Both the position numbers and the translations under genes were made by a program. A stretch of DNA of 63,032 nucleotides. Origin: a virus. The DNA is taken from IMG/VR virus record IMGVR_UViG_3300035668_000048, positions 1 to 63,032 of that record. The stretch is one strand, 5' to 3'. This document shows, piece after piece, positions 21,506 to 28,945 of the stretch. Numbering within the stretch: the first letter of the stretch is position 1; each line of letters starts with the position of its first letter. The notes beneath the pieces are model-generated. The model did not search any database. It was not told the DNA's origin and saw only the letters and a program-made list of their open reading frames with translations.

Positions 21506-22279
21506 GCACCCCCAACCATCGCAGCGCGTCATCCGGGCGCGTCGAACATCTTGCAGATGGCGTCTCATGCTATCTCGGCGACTGCCGGGAGATATTGCCG
21601 ACTCTCGGCAAGGTGGATGCCGTGGTTACTGATCCGCCATATGGGCAGGATTACAAGGTCAACACATTCTATGCGGGTGGCACGCGGGAGAACGCGGTCG
21701 TCCAACGCAACGGTAAAACGCTTGTCGTTTCTCCGACGACTTACGAACCGATCATTGGTGACGATAGGCCATTTGATCCCTCGCATCTGCTCGAGCTAGC
21801 GCCAGAGCTTTTGATTTTTGGCGCGCACAAGTTTGCAGATCGGTTGCCGCCTGGCGGCTGGCTTGTTTGGGACAAGGTGCCTACCGGCAAGGTCCGCGAC
21901 CAAGGTGACGGCGAAGCCGGCATGGCTAAACCGCGATCAGCCGATGCGTATCTTTCGGCTTCTTTGGGACGGCCTCTGCGTCGGCGAGGGCGCTCGCCAT
22001 GAGGTGACTGCAGGACAGAAGCGATTCCATCCTTCGCAAAAACCTGAAGCGTTGATGCTTTGGTGTATGGGCTTCATCAAAGGACAATCAGTCCTCGACC
22101 CCTACATGGGTACAGGGTCGACCGGCGTTGCTGCCGTCAGGCGTGGCAAGGGGTTTGTTGGAATTGAGAAGGTTGAAAAATACTTCGACATCTCATGTCG
22201 GCGCATATCGGACACATTGAAGCGCCCCGATATGTTCATTGAGCAGCCCAAGCCCGTAAAGCAGGAAGCGATGCTGTGA
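21502..22279 (+). pseudogene. DNA methyltransferase (beta class), one-base frameshift
   Basis: The first part (from the ATG at 21502) has the catalytic motif VVTDPPYGQDY (DPPY at 44-47) and WLVWDKVPTGK. Reading then breaks at GAAGCCGGCATGG near 21919. The second part, in the +1 frame to 22279, has MRIFRLLWDGLC, HEVTAGQKRFHPSQKPEAL and motif I DPYMGTGSTGVAA. Removing one G at 21919-21920 restores EAAW and a continuous protein of about 258 residues. With intact reading it would methylate adenine-N6 or cytosine-N4. The shift is either a real mutation or a sequence error. Confidence 0.8.
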
Positions 22280-22290
22280 GAGCTGAAACC

Positions 22291-22578
22291 TCAATCTGGT
22301 TTTTCGTAAAGGTCGATATCGTCGATCGCGCCTTGTATGAGGTCGCGCAACGCGATCAGCGTATCCTTGGCGCGCAACGCAGATCGACCGGCCATGTACG
22401 GTCCCGCGGGCGGCAAGTCTTCTTGCGCCGCAGCCGTAACGCTGGGGCCTGTCTGGCCTGTACTGATCTCGGCAATGCGCCCGCCGTTGATTCCGAAATA
22501 GGCGGCAATGTCGTGCTGTTTGTCGCCGCGGATCAACATTCCCTTAACGATCGCAATCTCGCCGTCGTTCAACGCCAT
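22291..22578 (-). CDS. Conserved phage HTH-like protein on the opposite strand
   Basis: 95 residues from the ATG at 22578. MALNDGEIAIVKGMLIRGDK, then QHDIAAYFGINGGRIAEI, is a very common phage protein with an HTH-like first half and a helical C-terminus. It is the only minus-strand gene in the rightward early operon, so it must have its own promoter in the 74-base gap before the 22653 gene. May be expressed in the lysogen. Confidence 0.8.
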   Translation of the reverse strand: MALNDGEIAIVKGMLIRGDKQHDIAAYFGINGGRIAEISTGQTGPSVTAAAQEDLPPAGPYMAGRSALRAKDTLIALRDLIQGAIDDIDLYEKPD

Positions 22579-22652
22579 TTCATAGCCTCCCTGCCAAAGT
22601 TGAGTTCCGGGCAGTATGCCACCAACGAGTCCGCCTCGCAAAGGGTGGCGAC

Positions 22653-23675
22653 ATGATCGGCTTGACCCGATATGAGGCGGCCCGCTCTGCGCTCGCGGAC
22701 GCGCGTAGCGTCGACGAGGTTAAGGACATCCACGACAAGGCCGCAGCGATGACGGCCTACGCGCGGATGGCGAAGGACACCCAACTCGAAGCGGACGCTT
22801 CAGAGCTGCGGCTACGCGCCGAGCGCCGGCTGGGAATGATGCTCGCCGAGCAGCGCCGGACGCGCGGGTTGGGCAAGCCTGGGCCGAAGTCGGAATTAAA
22901 TGCCGAAAACGAACTTAATTCTCGGCTCTCGTTAAGTGACATCGGAATCGACAATAAGCTTTCATCTCGCTCTCAAAAGGTAGCCGGCATCGGCGAGCAA
23001 GCCTTTGAGGCTGTGGTCGCTAATGTGCGCCAACGTATCGCCGACCAAAGCGGACGCGTTTCTCTCGATGTGACCGCAGTAGATAAGAAGGCCCGGCGCT
23101 CGGAACGAGAAACCGCACTCGCCGCAGAACAGCGCGCGTTGCCAGATAAAAAGTACGGTGTCATTTACGCGGACCCGGAATGGCAGTTCGAAGTGTACAG
23201 CCGGGACACCGGTATGGACCGCGCGGCCGACAACCACTATCCGACGTCGTCCACGGACTCGATCTGTGCTCGACCGGTGGTCGATATCGCCGCCGATGAT
23301 TGTGCGCTGTTCCTCTGGGCTACAGTCCCGATGCTTCCCGATGCGCTCAAGGTGATGGAGGCTTGGGGCTTCGAGTACAAATCGCATTGCGTATGGGCAA
23401 AGGACCGTATTGGGACCGGCTATTGGTTTCGGAATCAACACGAGCTTTTGCTTGTCGGGACTAGGGGAAAAATTCCAGCTCCTGCGATGGGGACACAAGC
23501 TGAATCATTGGTGGATGCTCCGGTCGGTCGCCATTCGGAAAAGCCGGTCAAGTTCTATGAGTTGATCGAATCCTATTTTCCGAATCTCCCGAAGATCGAA
23601 CTCAATGCACGAGCCGCGCGTCCCGGCTGGGATGCATGGGGATACGAAGCGCCATCGTCGGGGGTTGCGGCATGA
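22653..23675 (+). CDS. MT-A70 family adenine methyltransferase
   Basis: 340 residues. A helical N-terminal region (to about 150) precedes the MT-A70 domain: VIYADPEWQFE with DPEW at 174-177 (phage variant of DPPW), NHYPTSS, CALFLWATVPML, GFEYKSHCVWAKDR, and NQHELLLVGTRG. The product should methylate adenine-N6 in DNA using S-adenosylmethionine. No restriction partner is adjacent. Such orphan enzymes often protect phage DNA or affect gene control. The next methyltransferase overlaps its stop by 4 bases. Confidence 0.92.
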   Translation: MIGLTRYEAARSALADARSVDEVKDIHDKAAAMTAYARMAKDTQLEADASELRLRAERRLGMMLAEQRRTRGLGKPGPKSELNAENELNSRLSLSDIGIDNKLSSRSQKVAGIGEQAFEAVVANVRQRIADQSGRVSLDVTAVDKKARRSERETALAAEQRALPDKKYGVIYADPEWQFEVYSRDTGMDRAADNHYPTSSTDSICARPVVDIAADDCALFLWATVPMLPDALKVMEAWGFEYKSHCVWAKDRIGTGYWFRNQHELLLVGTRGKIPAPAMGTQAESLVDAPVGRHSEKPVKFYELIESYFPNLPKIELNARAARPGWDAWGYEAPSSGVAA

Positions 23676-24820
23676 CGATGGGATCGCATCAAACGTCGAT
23701 CGGCATGAGAACCGATATTCTCATAGGCGACAACCGCGCCATTCTACCGACCCTGTCGGCGGCGTCCGTGCACCTGTGTGCGACATCGCCATCATATTAC
23801 AATCACCGTGACTACGGCATGGCGGCGCAGATTGGGCGCGAGCCGTCACCAGATGATTACGTTGCTGAAATGGTTGCGGTGTTCCGCGACGTTCGTCGTG
23901 TACTGCGGGATGACGGTAATCTGTTTCTGAATTTGGGCGATGGCTACGCGACTGCCGGCACTCGACAAGGCAACGCGACGGGAGGACTCGGCGATCGCGA
24001 CGATGCGCACCGATCAGGCTATCGCGCGCTTCCCGAAGGTTACAAGCCTAAAGACCTGATGGGCATCCCATGGCGTGTTGCCTTCGCACTTCAGGCTGAT
24101 GGTTGGTGGCTTCGCGATGCAATCGTTTGGGCAAAGCCCAATGGAATGCCAGGCTCGCAAGAGGACCGCTGTACGTCGTCTTATGAAATGATTTTCCACA
24201 TGTCGAAGTCCGCAAACTATTGGAGCGACTTCGATGCGATCAAGACGCCACCTCGCGAGTCATCGCTAATCAGAACCGCGCAAGACACTCAGGCGCAGGC
24301 GGGCAGCCATCGCGCTAATGGCGGCAGAAAAACCAACGGCCCCATGAAGGCGGTTGGCGTCAATGCGCGCAAGTCAGACAAGCGGCGCGGTCACTCGCGC
24401 CAACACGCGGGCTTCAATGATCGTTGGGATGCGATGGAACGCGCAGAGCAAATGTCGCGTCCTGCGATGATGCGGAACGTCTGGTTCGTCTCCCCGTCAG
24501 GGTATGACGAAGCGCACTTCGCCGTGATGCCGGATGAAATAGCACGACGCTGCATTCTTGCCGGCTGTCCCGAGGGGGGGCATGTCTTAGATCCCTTCGG
24601 CGGCGCCGGCACAACCGGGCTTGTCGCACGGCAATTGAAGCGCAACGCCACCCTGATCGAACTCAATCCCGAATACGCCACTCTCGCCCGCGCACGTATC
24701 GAAGCAGCCTTCATGGGCAAGGAAGAGGGCGCGCGCCACATGGTCAAGCAACTTGGCAAAGACAAGGTGCCGTTCGCTTCGGACTCTCTATTCGGAAAAT
24801 TACAGGAAGCCGCAGAATGA
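23672..24820 (+). CDS. DNA methyltransferase (beta class, N6-A or N4-C)
   Basis: 382 residues from the ATG at 23672 (ATGA overlap). Catalytic motif CATSPSYYNHRDYG at 37-49 replaces the usual TSPPY by TSPSY. Other motifs are FLNLGDGYATAG, WLRDAIVWAKPNGMP and motif I DPFGGAGTTG (307-316). Residues 200-260 form a basic variable insertion that probably recognises the target. It is the third methyltransferase in a row and no nuclease is nearby. Confidence 0.9.
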   Translation: MTMGSHQTSIGMRTDILIGDNRAILPTLSAASVHLCATSPSYYNHRDYGMAAQIGREPSPDDYVAEMVAVFRDVRRVLRDDGNLFLNLGDGYATAGTRQGNATGGLGDRDDAHRSGYRALPEGYKPKDLMGIPWRVAFALQADGWWLRDAIVWAKPNGMPGSQEDRCTSSYEMIFHMSKSANYWSDFDAIKTPPRESSLIRTAQDTQAQAGSHRANGGRKTNGPMKAVGVNARKSDKRRGHSRQHAGFNDRWDAMERAEQMSRPAMMRNVWFVSPSGYDEAHFAVMPDEIARRCILAGCPEGGHVLDPFGGAGTTGLVARQLKRNATLIELNPEYATLARARIEAAFMGKEEGARHMVKQLGKDKVPFASDSLFGKLQEAAE

Positions 24821-24851
24821 CAATTTCAAAAGCAAATTCCGGGAGTCGACC

Positions 24852-25682
24852 ATGACGCAGCTACGCGACCTAGCGGAAGGCAAGCGCGATCTTTTGATGT
24901 TCGACCCCCGCAAGATCAAGGTCGATCCCGGCTACAATATCCGCGACCTTTCCACACCGGAGGCGCAAGAGAAATTGCGCGACTTGGCACGATCAATCGG
25001 CTCAATCGGTGTACAGCAGCCGCTCACGGTTCGACTGAAAGGTGACGATGCATACGTGGTCGCCGGCCATCGTCGTCTGGCTGCGGCGTTGATTGCGATC
25101 GAGGGCGGCGCGGAGATCAAGACTGTCCCGTGTATTGCCGAGGCGAAGGGCACAAGCGAGGACGACCGAACCGCAGACCTGATCGTTTCGAATTCGCAGG
25201 ACCCGCTCAAAGCACTGGAAGTAGCGGCCGGTATCAAGCGCCTGATCGGCTTTGGATGGGACAGCGCCAAGATCGCGGAGCGTTGCGGCTGGGGATCGGT
25301 GCAGACCGTCGACAATTATCTGGCGCTACTGTCGGCGCCAGAAGACGTCAAGAGCATGGTCCGGAGCGGCGAAGTCTCGGCGTCGACCGCGCGAGAAGTG
25401 GTCCGAAAGCACGGTGACAAGGCAGGCGAAACACTTGCCAACGCGAAACGCCAAGCCAATAGCGAAGGCAAAACCCGCGTCACCACGGCTCACGTAAAAG
25501 CATCGACGGGAGAATTCCAAGCTACCGCTGGCAACATCAAAGTTATGATCGGCGCACTGGAGTTGATCGCGAAAGATGGCGATGGCGATGCTGCGGAAAT
25601 CGCGCGAGATGCGCTTGAGAAAATCGGCGTTCTGAAAAAGACAAACGGCGCGTCGGCCGGTCATGGGGCAGTGGCGGGATAG
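24852..25682 (+). CDS. ParB/Srx-fold nuclease-like protein
   Basis: 276 residues from the ATG at 24852, with GGGAG 8 bases upstream. The ParB N-terminal fold is seen in IGVQQPLTVRL and the box GHRRLAAALIAI, followed by an HTH (IAERCGWGSVQTVDNYLALL) and a C-terminal helical region. No ParA partner is encoded nearby, so chromosome partition is unlikely; phage ParB-like proteins next to methyltransferases may act as nucleases or as transcription or DNA-modification partners. Confidence 0.85.
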   Translation: MTQLRDLAEGKRDLLMFDPRKIKVDPGYNIRDLSTPEAQEKLRDLARSIGSIGVQQPLTVRLKGDDAYVVAGHRRLAAALIAIEGGAEIKTVPCIAEAKGTSEDDRTADLIVSNSQDPLKALEVAAGIKRLIGFGWDSAKIAERCGWGSVQTVDNYLALLSAPEDVKSMVRSGEVSASTAREVVRKHGDKAGETLANAKRQANSEGKTRVTTAHVKASTGEFQATAGNIKVMIGALELIAKDGDGDAAEIARDALEKIGVLKKTNGASAGHGAVAG

Positions 25683-25988
25683 ATGCGAACACCTTTACCA
25701 AATCGTCGGCCGCATGAAACGGTGCGATTCACGCATTGGGATATGCTGTATGTCGCTGGCTTCGGTCGATCACGCGCTAACGCGCCCATAAGTGAGGTTT
25801 TCCTTAACTGTGCGAAGAGTGGAACCCAAGCAGAGACCTTGGCCCGAGATTCCGCGGTGCTGCTGAGCCTCGCCCTTCAGCACGGCACGCCGCTTTCAAC
25901 AATCGCGCATGCGCTGACGCGGAATGCTGACGGCTCGCCGTCCGGTCCGATCGGCACGCTCGTCGACCTTATCGGAGCGTCGGCATGA
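25683..25988 (+). CDS. TSCPD-domain protein (ribonucleotide-reductase-like C-terminus)
   Basis: 101 residues. NRRPHETVRFTHWDMLYVAG, EVFLNCAKSGTQAETLARDS, ALQHGTPLSTIAHAL and ADGSPSGPIGTLVDL match the small phage TSCPD proteins, which resemble the end of B12-dependent ribonucleotide reductases. Role in phage unknown, perhaps linked to nucleotide supply. Starts right after the ParB-like stop. Confidence 0.8.
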   Translation: MRTPLPNRRPHETVRFTHWDMLYVAGFGRSRANAPISEVFLNCAKSGTQAETLARDSAVLLSLALQHGTPLSTIAHALTRNADGSPSGPIGTLVDLIGASA

Positions 25989-26278
25989 AGGCCCAGGCAA
26001 TCGCAAAGGCTGCCGCGGCGGCAGTAGCGGGAGCGCGCCATAAAGCCTACGGCGACCCTGCGGCTAGCCTACAGCGCGTCGCTGCGATCTGGAATGGCAT
26101 CCTGACTGCGGCCGGGAAACCGCCCTACCACGCATTAGACGCGCACGACGTAGCCAATCTGATGGAAGGGCTGAAGATCGCCCGCAGGTACACGGGGCCG
26201 TATTGCGTCGATCATTATCTCGACGGATGCGGATGGGCTGCGGTTGCCGGCGAAGTCGGCGCAAAGGTGGAGCGCTGA
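25985..26278 (+). CDS. DUF6378-like phage protein
   Basis: 97 residues. AYGDPAASLQRVAAIWNGIL, then DVANLMEGLKIARRYTG and DGCGWAAVAGEVG, match the helical family annotated DUF6378 in phages (YGDPxxNFxxIAxxW...DVAxMMxxLKxAR...DxxGYAAL). Function unknown; often near nucleotide metabolism genes. ATGA overlap upstream. Confidence 0.8.
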   Translation: MKAQAIAKAAAAAVAGARHKAYGDPAASLQRVAAIWNGILTAAGKPPYHALDAHDVANLMEGLKIARRYTGPYCVDHYLDGCGWAAVAGEVGAKVER

Positions 26279-26281
26279 GCT

Positions 26282-26464
26282 GTGAAAATCTGGACAGCAA
26301 AAGGTTATCGGAACCTGAGAATTCCAATCACGGACGATTACGATGCGCCCTCACGGGTTGAAAGCGTCCGCCTCGGTCCCGAATCCTTCACCTCCGCAGT
26401 TCCCGACACTGAAGTAATAGAGGTGGCGCGGGCTGCGGATGACCTGGGGCGGGAGGGGTCATGA
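26282..26464 (+). CDS. Small hypothetical protein
   Basis: 60 residues from a GTG with GGAG 9 bases upstream. Beta-rich start MKIWTAKGYRNLRIPITDD and an acidic C-terminus. ATGA overlap with the next gene. Function unknown. Confidence 0.6.
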   Translation: MKIWTAKGYRNLRIPITDDYDAPSRVESVRLGPESFTSAVPDTEVIEVARAADDLGREGS

Positions 26465-26718
26465 TCAAGCGAGCCCTGACATGGTGGCGTCGCCAGCATC
26501 CGGAAATTCCGGACGAGGTCGATCTGTGCTCAGGCTGCGGTAACCCGCATGACAGGGCCGGACAACGCTATTGCGCAGCCTGTCATCGCGCGCATCAGAA
26601 GAAATATCGCGACAAGCGCGTCTTGGTTCCCGTCAATGACCTGACGGAAGAGCAGCGACAAAAACTCCGCTCGCCGCGCGTTGTTTCACGTGGCGCAAAA
26701 GTTTCAGGTGAAACATGA
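26461..26718 (+). CDS. Small zinc-ribbon protein
   Basis: 85 residues. CSGCGNPHDRAGQRYCAACH (about 23-42) is a compact Cys4/His site followed by a basic helix (RAHQKKYRDKR). Probably nucleic-acid binding. Coupled by ATGA on both sides. Confidence 0.7.
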   Translation: MIKRALTWWRRQHPEIPDEVDLCSGCGNPHDRAGQRYCAACHRAHQKKYRDKRVLVPVNDLTEEQRQKLRSPRVVSRGAKVSGET

Positions 26719-26912
26719 GCCTTAAACCCGCCACCGAATCCAACATGCGCGACATCAAGGCTGCTCTGGCTGCGAAATTCGCGGACGCGGCCGGGCGAGA
26801 TGCCGAGCTTAGCTGCGTATGTGAAATGCTTGAAGTTGATGAGGATGCAGCACGCAACCTGATCGCGCAGGGACGGCGGCTGTTGCGGTTGAAGCGGGAG
26901 GTGGTGGCGTGA
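26715..26912 (+). CDS. Small helical protein
   Basis: 65 residues, helical. CVCEMLEVDEDAARNLIAQG resembles the recognition half of an HTH. ATGA overlap with the gene before. Function unknown. Confidence 0.6.
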   Translation: MSLKPATESNMRDIKAALAAKFADAAGRDAELSCVCEMLEVDEDAARNLIAQGRRLLRLKREVVA

Positions 26913-27064
26913 CACGGCCTTTGGATTTTGAATCCACGTCTAGCAGCGTGGTTAAGAGCACGAAAATCGAGACCTTCATGGGCGCTCGGTTTCGTGAAAA
27001 CGAACCCTTGTGCTCGGGGCCTGCTAGCGCCGGGCGCTCATGGAGACTGAAACCAAATGGCTAA
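26909..27064 (+). CDS. Doubtful small frame
   Basis: A GTG-started frame of 51 codons (MTRPLDFESTSSSVV onward) overlapping its neighbours by 4 and 8 bases. The composition is less protein-like than the surrounding genes and there is no clear ribosome site. The stretch may instead be a plain 144-base gap. Confidence 0.3.
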   Translation: MTRPLDFESTSSSVVKSTKIETFMGARFRENEPLCSGPASAGRSWRLKPNG

Positions 27065-27752
27065 GGCACCTGCAAAGAAAGAGAACGTCGCGATTGAGCT
27101 TCCCAAGCTCGATCTGCAAACGATGGAAGTGACGCTGATCGGCGATAGCCCGCTGATCGTCCACGCGTGGTCGATGAAGGCGAAAAAGGAAATGCTCGGC
27201 AAGCAGATGAAAGAGGCAACCGGCGCCAAAGAGGCGAAAGAGCCGGAAGCTGATTTTCAAGCGTCAATGTACAGGCTGGCGGACGGCGGGCACGGCTTCC
27301 CGAGTGTGGCGTTCAAGAATGCTGCTGTCACGGCCGGAACGTCCGTTGCGGGGCTGACAAAGATTGCCGCGCGCCAAGCATTCCACATCGTCGGGGAGGA
27401 TGTTGATATCCGCGGCGCGTTTGTCGGCGCTATGTCACGAACGAATCTTGTTCGGATCGAGGGTGACAACCCACAAATCCGCGAGGACATGGTTCGCGTC
27501 GGCATGGGGACGGCGGACCTCCGCTACCGCGCCGAATACCCGTCGTGGCACACCAAGATCGTTGTGCGGTTCAACGCCAACGTACTCTCTCCCGCGCAAA
27601 TTCTGAATCTGCTTAACACCGCCGGCTTCGCCGTTGGTGTCGGTGAGTGGCGCCCGGAGCGCGACGGTCAATATGGGCTTTTCCACGTCGCTACCGAAGT
27701 GGAGATGAAAGCCCTCAACAAACCCAAATCGAAACTCAGGAGAGTCGCATAA
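27057..27752 (+). CDS. Conserved phage early protein (IVHAWSMKAKKEML family)
   Basis: 231 residues. LIGDSPLIVHAWSMKAKKEM, FPSVAFKNAAVTAGTSVAGL, QAFHIVGE, GMGTADLRYRAEYPSW and TAGFAVGVGEWRPERDGQYG are conserved blocks of a phage family whose function is not known. It typically sits in early operons together with the next gene, as here, and one base is shared (TAATG). A nucleic-acid role in recombination or replication is possible. Confidence 0.8.
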   Translation: MAKAPAKKENVAIELPKLDLQTMEVTLIGDSPLIVHAWSMKAKKEMLGKQMKEATGAKEAKEPEADFQASMYRLADGGHGFPSVAFKNAAVTAGTSVAGLTKIAARQAFHIVGEDVDIRGAFVGAMSRTNLVRIEGDNPQIREDMVRVGMGTADLRYRAEYPSWHTKIVVRFNANVLSPAQILNLLNTAGFAVGVGEWRPERDGQYGLFHVATEVEMKALNKPKSKLRRVA

Positions 27753-28264
27753 TGAAAATCGCTGGTTACGAATTTGCGGAGAACAGCCGGTTTCAGCCGG
27801 GCGCTGTTCTCCAGGCAAAAGATGTAGGGAGCCGACTTGAAGAACTTCGAAAGAAGTTTAAGGGCGAGCTAACTCCGAAGGATGTTGTGGACGACGCGCG
27901 AAGCAAGAGGTCGCCTCTTCATTCATTTTTCGAATGGAACGATAGCGGGGCGGCGGAAGCCTTTCGCCTTACTCAGGCGCGCGGACTTATCCGGTCGGTA
28001 GTGGCGATCTACACTCACACTGATAAGCCGGCAACGCGCTTGCGTGCCTTTGTGCATATTCCGGAACCAGGGGCACCGCACTATCGTGAGCTATCCGACG
28101 CGATGAGTAAGACGGCTACGCGCACTTTAATACTTCAGCGCGCGTGGCGAGAACTTACCGCGTGGCGGCAACGATACCAAGACCTCAAAGACTTTTCCGA
28201 TTTGTTCAAGAAGATTGAGGAGATCGAGAGAAACCCACCCAAGGCGTTAAAGGCCGTCAGTTAG
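27752..28264 (+). CDS. Conserved phage early protein (SPLHSFFEWNDSGAAEAFR family)
   Basis: 170 residues. The blocks LTPKDVVDDARSKRSPLHSF, FEWNDSGAAEAFR, QARGLIRSVV and ILQRAWRELTAWRQRY match a phage family common beside the preceding gene. Basic and helical, so probably acts on DNA or RNA. Function unknown. Confidence 0.8.
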   Translation: MKIAGYEFAENSRFQPGAVLQAKDVGSRLEELRKKFKGELTPKDVVDDARSKRSPLHSFFEWNDSGAAEAFRLTQARGLIRSVVAIYTHTDKPATRLRAFVHIPEPGAPHYRELSDAMSKTATRTLILQRAWRELTAWRQRYQDLKDFSDLFKKIEEIERNPPKALKAVS

Positions 28265-28642
28265 TTCGTACAAGGCAGGCAAGGCCGGGCTTGGTTGGGA
28301 AATGCCGTAGCCTCAACAGAGTGAGGCGCGGTCGGCATGGCGAGTTGTGTTGTGGTGTGTATTGGCAAGTTTAGGCTGGGCAGGCATGGCAAGTCGCGTT
28401 GCTGCTGGTAACGGCAAGGAATGGTTGCGCGAGTTACGGATGCTTTTTGGGCGAGGCAGGCAAGGTGAGGTGCGGTCGGGCGAGGTGAGGCATGTTGAGT
28501 TCGGGTTTGGAATGGCTGGCAAGGCAAGCTGCGTTCAGGCGGGATCTGGCAAGTCGTGTTTCGGCAGGCGAGGCGACGTGAGGCTGGTTCTGGTTTGTAT
28601 TGGCGTGGCGCGGATGGCAGGCGAGTTCACAAAGGCAGATGA
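28265..28642 (+). repeat. G-skewed GGCAAG-type repeat tract, no gene
   Basis: A 378-base stretch without a credible gene. It is filled with imperfect GGCAAG, GGCGAG, GGCATG and AGGC units and has a large strand bias: by hand count 28321-28380 has 28 G and 7 C, and 28441-28500 has 29 G and 8 C. Open frames exist here on both strands but are low-complexity. It may be an origin-like, recombination or packaging element, or encode an RNA. Confidence 0.65.
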
Positions 28643-28945
28643 ATGGCTGACGTAACCGGACCCATCTCAACACTATCGGGCGCGCACCATGCGGTGCCGG
28701 ACGAAAAGCACAGCCGCATGACCACCTCTCCCCGCCATAGCTGGGGCGCGCGAGTACCGTTTCCGCTTGCGCATAAGACGGAACGCGTCTGCAAAAAATG
28801 CGGACTCGTGAAGGTGACGAAACACGAGTCGGAAGGTCCGCGCGATTTTCACTGGCCTGAATTCTGGCGCGGACTCGACAAGATAGAATCAAGAAACACG
28901 CCTGCATGTATTTCTGTCTCCCTTGAAGTGGGGAGGGCGGCTTGA
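28643..28945 (+). CDS. Zinc-binding protein with the shared MADVTGP leader
   Basis: 100 residues. The first 20 are identical to those of the protein at 10174-10563, while the body is different: an unrelated middle, a CKKCGLVKVTKHE pair, and PRDFHWPEFWRGLDK. The two leaders differ at five of 61 bases, all synonymous. Function unknown. The stop overlaps the methyltransferase start by 4 bases. Confidence 0.75.
   Translation: MADVTGPISTLSGAHHAVPDEKHSRMTTSPRHSWGARVPFPLAHKTERVCKKCGLVKVTKHESEGPRDFHWPEFWRGLDKIESRNTPACISVSLEVGRAA

Noticed and set aside
24852-25682. ParB as plasmid-type partition protein
   Set aside because: No ParA gene or parS-like cluster nearby, and an integrase with a tRNA site shows an integrated phage.
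28261-28655. Open frames on both strands in the G-skewed tract
   Set aside because: Low-complexity products on either strand, no ribosome site; the repeats explain the openness.
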